From an uncultured Acetatifactor sp. (GTDB taxonomy: Bacteria > Bacillota > Clostridia > Lachnospirales > Lachnospiraceae), in assembly GCA_910585805.1 (NCBI GenBank), contig CAJUFB010000026.1, forward strand, positions 22,642-51,230: DNA of 28,589 nt, written 5' to 3'. The stretch's first letter is position 1. Every line of letters starts with the position of its first letter. The notes beneath the pieces were generated by a model, which saw nothing but the letters and a program-made list of their open reading frames with translations, was not told the origin of the DNA and ran no database searches. The translations under genes were made by a program, and so were the position numbers. Positions 1 to 6,540 of this stretch are shown one piece after another.

Positions 1-57
1 ATTTCCGGAGGATGCTCCGATTTCCGGAGGATGCTCCGATTTCCGGAGGATGCTCTG
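1..57. repeat. 19-bp tandem repeat, three copies
   Basis: Three head-to-tail copies of a 19-bp unit (ATTTCCGGAGGATGCTCCG) fill positions 1-19, 20-38 and 39-57; the last differs only near its end. Each unit contains a small hairpin, CGGAG-GATG-CTCCG. The array touches the window edge, so the true copy number is unknown. It lies just beyond the 3' end of the aldo/keto reductase gene. Its role is unknown. Confidence 0.85.
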
Positions 58-103
58 TTCTCCCCGTTTCGCACTGCACAGCTTCCGCAGGCTTCAACGC
101 AGT

Positions 104-1111
104 TTATCCCGGAATCACACCCTCCGGATCCCATAAATCCTCCCATCCGCCGGCTCCTTCCCAGAGAAACACCTGCCCTTTAATCAGGCGGCAGTTCCTG
201 TCCTCTGTGGCAATGGCCTCCATCTCCTGGTCTGTCAGCGGATCTTCCGTGATGCATCTCAGATTCATCTCATACTGAGCAGGCTTCACGGAGAAGGGGA
301 TGGGCACCTGGCCCCGCTGCACCGCCCATTTCAGGCAGATCAGCGCCGGGTGCACACCATGGGCCCTGGCCGCCTCCGCCACCCCGGACAGCTCCCCATC
401 CGCCACATCCTCCGCGGTCCTGTCCCGCTCCGGCCTGGAGGGAGAACCGATGGGACAATAGCCGATGGGCAGGATATCATGTTCCAGCGCATAGTTGAAC
501 AGTTCCGGCTGCTGAAAGGAGGGATGCAGCTCCATTTCCAGAGCCGCGGGCTGTATCCGGCACAGGGGCAGAACAGCCTCCAGCTTGGCAATGGTCATAT
601 TGCTCATACCAATGTACCGCACCAGACCTCTGTCCACCAGCTCCTCGCACTGCCGCCAGGTATTCATGAATTCCTCCGCCGAAAAGGGCCTGGAGTCCGG
701 GTTCCTGGAATCTCCTGCACAGCCCGGTGCATGATAGTTGGGAAAAGGCCAGTGGACAAAGTACAGATCCACATACTCCAGCCCCAGATCGGCCAGACTT
801 TTTTTACAAGACTCCAATACCCTGTCATGCATATCGTTCCATACCTTGGACGTGATGAAAAGCGCCTTCCGCTCCACTGCATTTTCCGAAAAAAGACGTT
901 CCAATACCCGGCCAATCCTGTTCTCATTCTGGTATACCGATGCGCAGTCGATAAACCGGTAACCGTATTTCACTGCGCCGTATACCGCTTCCGCGATCTC
1001 CTCCGAGCCGTATTTATCCGAACCGAAAGTCCCCAGCCCCAGGCAGGGAATCCGCTCCCCGCCCCGCAGCGTCCTCATGGGAATTCTGCTCTGTTCTATT
1101 GCATTCGTCAT
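104..1111 (-). CDS. Aldo/keto reductase
   Basis: A 335-residue NAD(P)H-dependent aldo/keto reductase that would reduce a carbonyl or oxidise an alcohol in the cytoplasm. The catalytic tetrad of the family is visible: Asp55 and Tyr60 in GYRFIDCASVYQNE, Lys89 in ITSKVW, and His120 in YVDLYFVHWPFP. The GLGTFG motif near residue 25 opens the barrel. The usual C-terminal cofactor motif IPKS reads IPFS here, so cofactor preference may be atypical. The ATG at 1111 was chosen because an AAAGGAGG site lies 7-8 bases upstream; an in-frame ATG six bases earlier sits too close to it. The gene is 42 bp downstream of the alcohol dehydrogenase and probably co-transcribed. The substrate cannot be read from sequence; the pairing suggests a polyol or ketose pathway. 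Confidence 0.93.
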   Translation of the reverse strand: MTNAIEQSRIPMRTLRGGERIPCLGLGTFGSDKYGSEEIAEAVYGAVKYGYRFIDCASVYQNENRIGRVLERLFSENAVERKALFITSKVWNDMHDRVLESCKKSLADLGLEYVDLYFVHWPFPNYHAPGCAGDSRNPDSRPFSAEEFMNTWRQCEELVDRGLVRYIGMSNMTIAKLEAVLPLCRIQPAALEMELHPSFQQPELFNYALEHDILPIGYCPIGSPSRPERDRTAEDVADGELSGVAEAARAHGVHPALICLKWAVQRGQVPIPFSVKPAQYEMNLRCITEDPLTDQEMEAIATEDRNCRLIKGQVFLWEGAGGWEDLWDPEGVIPG

Positions 1112-1153
1112 CTCCATGCCTCCTTTGAAACCAATCACAGTATTTGGAATATC

Positions 1154-2215
1154 CTATTCCGGAAACGTCACCGCCACCTTGCCGCACTGGCCGTCTGCCA
1201 TCAGACGGTAGGCCTCAGCCGCCTGCTCAACAGGAAATTCATGGGTAATCAAATCCTCCGGATGAATTCCCCAGCGCACCAGGCGCTCCACCAGCTCTTC
1301 CATCTTCCACAGGGACGTCACCCAGGAACCGTAGATTGTCTTCTGCCCGTGGATGATATCCGGGCTGGGGTTAAAGGTGCAGGTGCCGCCCTCTCCCACA
1401 AAGGCAATTTTGCCCCACTCCCTGGTGGCGCGGATGGCCAGCTGCCTGCCTGCGTCATTGGCAGAGGCATCAATGGCCCGCTCCACGCCCTTGCCACCTG
1501 TGACGGCTAAAATCTGTTCCAGCGCGTCCTCCCCGGGTTGGAACACATAGTCCGCCAGGCCAAGCTTCTTCGTCAGCTCAATTCTGTACTGGTTCATCTC
1601 CACGCCGATCAGACAGTTCGCCCCCATGGCTTTTGCCAGCATCAACGCCGCCAGACCCACAGGCCCCAGACCTGTCACCAGCACCGCGTCATTACCGCAC
1701 ACACCAATCTTCTCGATGGCCTCGTACACTGTACCGAATCCGCAGGCCACCTGTGCCCCATCCTTATAGGTCAGCTCCTCAGGCAGCTCGATAAGATCCT
1801 TCTCCTCCGCCAGAATATAGGGCGCCATGCCGCCGTTGCGCTGCCAGCCATAAGCCTGGCGGAATCTGCTTTTGCAGGAGATGTAATATCCCCTCCGGCA
1901 GTCATTGCAGACACCGCAGCCCGAAATGTGGTACACGATTACCCTGTCGCCCTTTTTAAAGCGTTTCAGGCCTTCCCCTTCCTCCACGATGACGCCGCAG
2001 GGCTCGTGACCCGCCACCATGCCGGGGATATACCCCTCCGGCCCTTTTCCGGTATGCTCCCGATAAATGCAGCGGATATCGCTGCCGCAGATGGTGGTGG
2101 CTCTTGTCTGCACCAACACCTGTCCGTGTCCCGGAACGGGCACTTCAAAATCCTTCAGCTCCACAGTGCTGTCGCCGGGCAGCACCGCCCCTTTCATCAA
2201 CATTTTTACAGCCAT
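1154..2215 (-). CDS. Zinc-dependent medium-chain alcohol dehydrogenase
   Basis: A 353-residue MDR-family dehydrogenase. The catalytic zinc ligands appear as Cys43 in TICGSD and His70-Glu71 in AGHEPCG. The structural zinc lobe has four cysteines, C100, C103, C106 and C114. A Rossmann motif GLGPVG lies near residues 182-187. It resembles the sorbitol, threonine and galactitol-phosphate dehydrogenase group, but the substrate is not assignable. The start at 2215 (MAVKML) follows an AGAGAGGAAAAT ribosome site. It is the first gene of a minus-strand operon with the aldo/keto reductase. Its promoter region carries direct repeats that fit binding by the divergent AraC-type regulator. Confidence 0.93.
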   Translation of the reverse strand: MAVKMLMKGAVLPGDSTVELKDFEVPVPGHGQVLVQTRATTICGSDIRCIYREHTGKGPEGYIPGMVAGHEPCGVIVEEGEGLKRFKKGDRVIVYHISGCGVCNDCRRGYYISCKSRFRQAYGWQRNGGMAPYILAEEKDLIELPEELTYKDGAQVACGFGTVYEAIEKIGVCGNDAVLVTGLGPVGLAALMLAKAMGANCLIGVEMNQYRIELTKKLGLADYVFQPGEDALEQILAVTGGKGVERAIDASANDAGRQLAIRATREWGKIAFVGEGGTCTFNPSPDIIHGQKTIYGSWVTSLWKMEELVERLVRWGIHPEDLITHEFPVEQAAEAYRLMADGQCGKVAVTFPE

Positions 2216-2273
2216 ATTTTCCTCTCTTTCCGCAGACGGCACGCCCGCCAATCCATACTTTTCTTCTCTCTTG

Positions 2274-2302
2274 ATTATATCTGAAACAAGCCGTCTTTTT
2301 AA
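2274..2302 (-). promoter_or_regulatory. Promoter of the dehydrogenase operon
   Basis: On the minus strand a perfect -10 TATAAT (2274-2279) is preceded, at a 17-bp spacing, by a poor -35 (TTAAAA, 2297-2302). A good -10 with a weak -35 is typical of activator-dependent promoters, and a repeated motif overlaps the -35. Confidence 0.55.
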
Positions 2303-2344
2303 GCAGGATATCTGCCGTCTTTTTTATAAAAATGTCGTGTTTTT
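2290..2344. promoter_or_regulatory. Direct-repeat operator candidate for the AraC regulator
   Basis: GCCGTCTTTTT occurs exactly twice, at 2290-2300 and 2314-2324, and a relative (GTCGTGTTTTT) at 2334-2344. Spacings of 24 and 20 bp keep the copies on roughly one DNA face, as expected for the two HTH motifs of AraC-family proteins. The first copy overlaps the -35 of the dehydrogenase promoter; the third precedes the likely promoter of the AraC gene (TTGTAT at 2343, TATAAG at 2365). Confidence 0.5.
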
Positions 2345-2433
2345 GTATCTATTTTATGGTATCATATAAGCAGTGGTCTCACATGTATCACCTGGCACAA
2401 TAAAGCTGAATCCCCAGGAAAGGAGCCTGTTCC

Positions 2434-3285
2434 ATGAACCCCAATCGGCTGAACCTGAACCTCTCATTCTCCCTGGAGGGCATCCCCGTCCAGGCCGTCA
2501 ATATGACCTGTGAACGCTTCCAGCGCAGCATCCCCTCCCACAGCCACGGAAGCGGCAGCTACGAGATCCATTACATTCCCTCGGGATACGGAGAGCTGAC
2601 GTCAAACAGTCATATTTTTCACATTGTACCGAATACGCTCTTTGTCACCGGCCCTCATGTGGAGCATGCCCAGGTTCCCCAGCTCCAGGAGCCCATGCTG
2701 GAATACTGTATCTATCTGAAAATAAAGGAACCCCTGCGGCGGAAAAAAGAGGCTCCTGTGATGGAGAGCTTCACTGCCACGCCCTTCTGGTTCGGACCGG
2801 ACACCCAGGGCATTCATGGGCTCATGCATCAGCTTTTCAATGAGCTGGAGCTTCGTCCCATCGGTTATCTGGACCAGGCCAGGCTCCTTCTGTCCCAGCT
2901 GCTGATTTACATTGTCCGCAATTATCAAAATGCCCGCGCCCACCAGGCTGCCCCGGTTCAAAGCAGCCTCTCCGACCTGACTTCTGTCATTATAGAAGAA
3001 TATTTTCTCTATGAATACCGCAGCCTGTCCCTGGAGGAATTGGCCAAAAGACTCAAACGCAGTCCCAGGCAGACCCAGAGACTCTTACTGGAATACTATG
3101 GCAAATCCTACCAACAAAAAAAGGCAGAGGCCAAAATGTCTGCCGCTGCCATCCTTCTTACGGATAAGTCGAAAAACATTACATCCATCGCGGAAGAACT
3201 GGGCTATTCCTCCCCGGAGCATTTCTCCTCCGCCTTCCGCGGTTATTACGGCACCTCTCCCCGGGAATACAGAAAGCGGCTGTAA
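2434..3285 (+). CDS. AraC-family transcriptional regulator
   Basis: A 283-residue regulator. The N-terminal half (about 1-150) looks like a cupin-type ligand-binding domain, with a His-rich stretch (RSIPSHSHGSGSYEIHYIPS). The C-terminal 90 residues are a double helix-turn-helix: the first is LSLEELAKRLKRSPRQTQRL, the second ends in ITSIAEELGYSSPEHFSSAF followed by the usual GTSPREYRK. The ATG follows AAAGGAG at a good distance. The gene is divergent from the dehydrogenase and reductase operon and is its probable regulator. The ligand is unknown. Confidence 0.93.
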   Translation: MNPNRLNLNLSFSLEGIPVQAVNMTCERFQRSIPSHSHGSGSYEIHYIPSGYGELTSNSHIFHIVPNTLFVTGPHVEHAQVPQLQEPMLEYCIYLKIKEPLRRKKEAPVMESFTATPFWFGPDTQGIHGLMHQLFNELELRPIGYLDQARLLLSQLLIYIVRNYQNARAHQAAPVQSSLSDLTSVIIEEYFLYEYRSLSLEELAKRLKRSPRQTQRLLLEYYGKSYQQKKAEAKMSAAAILLTDKSKNITSIAEELGYSSPEHFSSAFRGYYGTSPREYRKRL

Positions 3286-3497
3286 TATAGCAAAATGTAT
3301 CCTGACAAAATGACTGCTCTTTTTGGGTCTACCAGTACGCCGATGCATTCATTCCCGGGTAAGCGGCGCCTGATGTCCGCATCAGGACAAGGCGGAGAAG
3401 GGAGGCGATGCGGCAGACACGCCTGCTGACGACAGCGCAGTACTGAGGCGAGCAGCGAGTGCTGATTGATAAGGGATTCATACAATGGGGTACCAGG
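3286..3497. other. Gene-free GC-rich stretch
   Basis: No convincing gene is present. There is one clear hairpin, CCTGATG-TCCG-CATCAGG (3369-3386), in a GC-rich, codon-like but rambling sequence. Its texture resembles an intergenic repeat, but no second copy exists in this window. It could hold the terminator of the AraC gene, although no T-run is present. Confidence 0.4.
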
Positions 3498-3803
3498 CTA
3501 TCCTCCAAGCCGGGAAATCTGCCGCTGCCCTACAGCAGGGCCTCTGCCCACGCTGCCTCCTGGAATGCCACCAACACGAAATCCTCTCCAACCCCGATCG
3601 GACCAGTCCTTTTTATTGACTTTTTCTCCGTTATTCCCATACCATGCAAAGGACTCCTTCAAGCCTTCTGGCAATGGTATGGTTTCCTTTGGAAGCTTAT
3701 CCTGGGCCGTAACATCCAGGGCGTATTCGTAATTCAGCGAATCACTTTTTCAATCCGTTTCCGGAATATCCGCCCCTGACAGCACAATATCTCTTCTATA
3801 TTA
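3498..3803 (-). pseudogene. Decayed coding fragment, family not recognised
   Basis: Reading the minus strand from about 3803 gives protein-like sequence, DIVLSGADIPETD, an in-frame TGA, then KSDSLNYEYALDVTAQD, PLPEGLKESFAWYGNNGEKV and NKKDWSDRGW, ending at a TAG at 3498. The charged and aromatic composition is what a real protein shows, but there is no start codon with a ribosome site and at least one stop interrupts it. The last 30 residues are Gly-rich and may be out of frame. I read it as a remnant of a lost, possibly secreted, protein. Confidence 0.45.
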
Positions 3804-3909
3804 TAAGCCAATACCTCAGATTTGCCAAGTCATTTTTCCTTCCCGCCATTCCTGCAATTCAATGGCAATTCAATGCAATGCAGACAAACCGCTGAACCAT
3901 TACCGGCAA

Positions 3910-5157
3910 TCAGGCTTCTGAAAATCCTGCAAATATTTTTCCTGCGGCAACTGCAATCCCAAAAGACACAACACCCGAAAACAGAACAACCCCATATTCA
4001 AATCCTCGGCATAGTTCAAACAAAACGCCATACAGTGCATTTCCAAGGGGCTGGGCGCACATGGCAATGGTAAGAATGACGCCGATCACCTTTCCCATCA
4101 GATCCTGAGGCGTTTCCGTCTGGACAAATGCCATCATCTGTACGGAGAATGTAGTCGAGAATACCATAATGCAAAAGCAGCACAGGATCAGCACAATATA
4201 GCTTACTATGCCGGAGAGGGACAGCGGCAATGCAGCGCCCATGGGAAACACAGCGGCTGCACTGGCAATGATCAGATTCCCTGCTTTGCGGACTTTCAGC
4301 TTCTTTGCAAAAATGCCAGCCCCGATTCCTCCGCAAAGTCCTCCGGCCGCCAGCGCTCCCTCCGCAAATCCATAAAGCCGGTTGGCCTGGGAAGCCTCCA
4401 AATCCAGAATCTCCGTCACCAGATAAGGCAGTGCCACCATAATCATTGCGGACAGGAAAAGATTGATTCCGCAGACCACCAGAAGAACCTTTCCAATCAC
4501 AGGCTTTTCCTTCCGTATAAAGTTGACGCTTCGGACAAAATCCGCCTTCACTGTCAGCAGCAGACTGGTCTGCGCATCCTGTTTCCGGAACGGGATATGA
4601 ATAAAAATCTCCATAACTGCCGACAGCACAAAGCATATCATACACACCCACAGCACAGGCCTGAGCCCATATATGCTGTACAAAACGCCTCCGATCACAG
4701 GCCCCATCAAAGCCGCAAAAGAACCGATGGTATTAATGATGGCATTTGCCGCCATAAAATGCTCCTGACCGATCAGCGCAGGAATGCTTGCCTGCACGGC
4801 AGGCTGATAGGCTCCTGCAATGCCGTATAAAAGCATCATCGTCACTGTCAGAAGAAGAATCAGATGGCCGCCGTTCATCAGCAGGGAAAAAATCAGGATC
4901 ACTGCTGCCGTAAAGAAATCCAGCAGCACCATAATATTCCTTTTATTTACCCGATCCGCCACAATACCGCCTACAGGGGACAGCAAAATGGAAGGAATAA
5001 ACGCACATGCCGTAACCGTTCCGTACAGCGCCGAAGAACCTGTCAGATTCAGCAGATACAGCGGCAGGGCAAACCGGATTGCGGCATTGCCGAACAGGGA
5101 GATAATCTGACCGATGACAACCAGGATAAAATCCTTAGAAAACAGTTTTTGATTCAT
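3910..5157 (-). CDS. MFS drug-type efflux transporter
   Basis: A 415-residue integral membrane protein with about 12 hydrophobic segments, of the MFS_3 type that includes macrolide and enterobactin exporters. The conserved loop between TM2 and TM3 reads GGIVADRVNKRN, the family signature GxxaDrxgrr. The start at 5157 (MNQKLF) has GGAGG seven bases upstream; an earlier TTG is less likely. It lies 124 bp downstream of a TetR repressor on the same strand, with a hairpin and an operator-like site between them. Export of a toxic compound sensed by the TetR protein is the natural inference; the substrate is unknown. Confidence 0.9.
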   Translation of the reverse strand: MNQKLFSKDFILVVIGQIISLFGNAAIRFALPLYLLNLTGSSALYGTVTACAFIPSILLSPVGGIVADRVNKRNIMVLLDFFTAAVILIFSLLMNGGHLILLLTVTMMLLYGIAGAYQPAVQASIPALIGQEHFMAANAIINTIGSFAALMGPVIGGVLYSIYGLRPVLWVCMICFVLSAVMEIFIHIPFRKQDAQTSLLLTVKADFVRSVNFIRKEKPVIGKVLLVVCGINLFLSAMIMVALPYLVTEILDLEASQANRLYGFAEGALAAGGLCGGIGAGIFAKKLKVRKAGNLIIASAAAVFPMGAALPLSLSGIVSYIVLILCCFCIMVFSTTFSVQMMAFVQTETPQDLMGKVIGVILTIAMCAQPLGNALYGVLFELCRGFEYGVVLFSGVVSFGIAVAAGKIFAGFSEA

Positions 5158-5191
5158 TTTCAAACCTCCGTCTATTGAGTCATTATTAATA

Positions 5192-5210
5192 ATACCGTCC
5201 GTTGGTATGT
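5192..5210. promoter_or_regulatory. TetR operator candidate upstream of the MFS gene
   Basis: The 12 bases CCGTTGGTATGT at 5199-5210 are identical to 5993-6004 in the repressor's own promoter. The left arm ATACC is present, but at a distance of seven bases instead of three. The site lies 35-55 bp before the MFS start, in the likely promoter spacer (TATTAT -10 nearby). Confidence 0.65.
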
Positions 5211-5225
5211 ATATGTCTTAAAGAG

Positions 5226-5248
5226 ATCTGCCCGTTTTCAGGGCAGAT
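5226..5248 (-). terminator. Hairpin after the TetR gene
   Basis: Perfect 8-bp arms, ATCTGCCC and GGGCAGAT, with a 7-base loop, lie 33 bp past the TetR stop. On the minus strand they are followed by CTCTTTAAG, a poor T-run, so this is a weak or partial terminator (attenuator) between repressor and exporter. Confidence 0.5.
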
Positions 5249-5281
5249 GCTGTCATTTCCTTTTATCTCTTATTTGCCGTT

Positions 5282-5944
5282 TCAAGGTGACTGCCTGTTT
5301 TTTTGATAGATAGAAGCCAGCTCCTGTAATCTTCCCAGAATTTCTTCACCCACGATATCCAATCCGAATCCCTGCAGCATCCGGGCAAATACCATGAATT
5401 TTCGGCTGGACTCTTCCACCGTGCTGTCAAATATCATGGGATTCATCCACACATTCGCTGCAAGCAGAATCAGTTCCGCCAGCTGCTCCGGGTACTCCGT
5501 CTCAATGGAACCGTCCTTAATCCCCTGCCGAATAATGGGCGCGATATAATTCGGCGCCACTTCGTCTATGGTATCATGCAGCAGACTGAAGAGAAGCTTC
5601 GGATTGTTATGGAAATTGGGCGCTACCGTAAAGATATCGTTCTGCACGGACCGGCTGATGGATTCTTTAAATATCGCCCTCAGCTTCTCCCTGCCGTTCA
5701 GATCCTGCCGATCTCTGATGGCCGCAAGCATTTTGTTGGATTCCGCCGTCATTCTGTCCGTAACTGCCATCAATATATCATCCTTTGACTTAAAGTGATG
5801 ATATATAGCCCCCTTGCTAAGCCCCCCCAACTGATCAATTATGTCCTGAACAGAAGTGTGCTCATATCCCTTTTCCATAAATAAGCGAAAAGCCACATCC
5901 AATATCAGATGGACGGTTTCTTCCGGATGCTTATTTCTTGCCAC
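5282..5944 (-). CDS. TetR-family repressor
   Basis: A 220-residue TetR-type repressor. The N-terminal DNA-binding domain (about 8-55) has the classic order: helix 1 ILDVAFRLFMEKGYEHTS, then VQDIIDQLGGLSKGAIYHHF as the helix-turn-helix, then KSKDDIL. The remaining 160 residues are the ligand and dimer domain. The start codon is GTG at 5944, after GAGAGG. Two palindromes in its promoter point to autorepression, and a related site precedes the MFS gene downstream. The inducer is unknown. Confidence 0.93.
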   Translation of the reverse strand: MARNKHPEETVHLILDVAFRLFMEKGYEHTSVQDIIDQLGGLSKGAIYHHFKSKDDILMAVTDRMTAESNKMLAAIRDRQDLNGREKLRAIFKESISRSVQNDIFTVAPNFHNNPKLLFSLLHDTIDEVAPNYIAPIIRQGIKDGSIETEYPEQLAELILLAANVWMNPMIFDSTVEESSRKFMVFARMLQGFGLDIVGEEILGRLQELASIYQKNRQSP

Positions 5945-5962
5945 TTTCCTCTCACCTCTTTA

Positions 5963-6011
5963 ACATACCAATGGTATGTTTATATTATCATACCGTTGGT
6001 ATGTCTGTCAA
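5963..6011 (-). promoter_or_regulatory. TetR promoter with two palindromic operators
   Basis: On the minus strand, TTGACA (6006-6011) and GATAAT (5984-5989) are 16 bp apart. One operator, CATACC-GTT-GGTATG (5989-6003), fills the spacer. A second, ACATACCA-A-TGGTATGT (5963-5979), follows the -10 around the start of transcription. This is the textbook arrangement for repression by blocking RNA polymerase. Confidence 0.82.
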
Positions 6012-6055
6012 GTTCCTTTTTTCAAGACCCTTAAATTATACACACAAACGCAAAT

Positions 6056-6132
6056 AATTGCCGTCTGCAGAGTATAACGAGTGAACGCATCGCGGCATTC
6101 CAGAGCTGAAAGCGGCAATTAAATGCGTTCAC
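6056..6132. other. Interleaved inverted repeats, pseudoknot-like
   Basis: Two perfect inverted repeats are interleaved rather than nested. AATTGCCG (6056-6063) pairs with CGGCAATT (6113-6120), and GTGAACGCAT (6081-6090) pairs with ATGCGTTCAC (6123-6132). As RNA this is an H-type pseudoknot arrangement. The stretch from 6012 to 6262 has no gene, and no promoter clearly reads into this element. Confidence 0.5.
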
Positions 6133-6262
6133 GAGTATAAATTCCGTATAGCAGGAATGCACATGAATAATATGGAAACCCATACAGAAACGATACCACC
6201 GCCCAAAGGAATATACAATCCCCTCCTGTGGAAAAATATCTAAAACAAATTCAAAAATAATA

Positions 6263-6291
6263 CTGCAACCGAACAGACATTCTGTTATAAT
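6263..6291 (+). promoter_or_regulatory. Likely promoter of the polymerase leader
   Basis: A perfect TATAAT (6286-6291) follows CTGCAA (6263-6268) at 17 bp. A small inverted repeat, AACAG-N5-CTGTT (6272-6286), lies between them and abuts the -10, so a repressor could act there. It is not a canonical LexA box. The leader would be about 240 bases long. Confidence 0.45.
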
Positions 6292-6334
6292 AAAACAATG
6301 AAACCTGTCGGAAGCATGACCTTCACTTCCGATA

Positions 6335-6394
6335 AAAGGCGCTTGCGCCGCAAATCATGACCGCTCTCATTACAAGTGCGTTGAAGCGCCTTTA
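6335..6394 (+). repeat. Leader repeat, copy 1, 5' part
   Basis: Positions 6364-6394 match 28 of 31 bases with the reverse complement of 25137-25167. Just upstream are a hairpin GGCGC-TT-GCGCC and possible pairing of AAAGGCGC (from 6335) with GCGCCTTT (from 6386), so the leader RNA is likely structured. The repeat continues at 6497 after the inserted element. Confidence 0.7.
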
Positions 6395-6493
6395 GGAATT
6401 GTTAAGAAATAAATTTTCAGTTTCAGGAATGAAACACCAGTATATACGCACCTTCCCATGTGAAATCCCGCAAATTTATTTCGTGACACTTCC
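6395..6493. mobile_element. 99-bp MITE-like insertion with TTA target duplication
   Basis: The ends are imperfect 22-bp terminal inverted repeats, 19 of 22 matching, starting GGAATTGT on the left and ending ACACTTCC on the right; the inner 11 bases (GAAATAAATTT) are perfect. The element is flanked by TTA at 6392-6394 and 6494-6496. The other copy of the surrounding leader, at 25100-25167, has a single TTA at this point (25137-25139) and no insert, so it is the empty site. An inner hairpin GTTTCA-GGAA-TGAAAC lies at 6420-6435. There is no ORF, so a transposase must be supplied in trans. Confidence 0.78.
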
Positions 6494-6533
6494 TTACCCT
6501 TTAGTGCCGTCGCGCAGCGACTATATTAGGAGG
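6494..6533 (+). repeat. Leader repeat, copy 1, 3' part with ribosome site
   Basis: These 40 bases are identical to the reverse complement of 25100-25139. They hold a hairpin GTCGC-GCA-GCGAC (6510-6522) and end in the ribosome site AGGAGG, eight bases before the polymerase ATG. Identity stops just past the ribosome site, so the unit shared between the two genes is the leader, not the protein. Confidence 0.88.
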
Positions 6534-6540
6534 AACACCC

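Noticed and set aside
350..1510. Long plus-strand open frame opposite the reductase and dehydrogenase genes
   Set aside because: It is a shadow of two genes with clear catalytic motifs on the minus strand; its own translation is rich in His, Pro and Arg with no domain.
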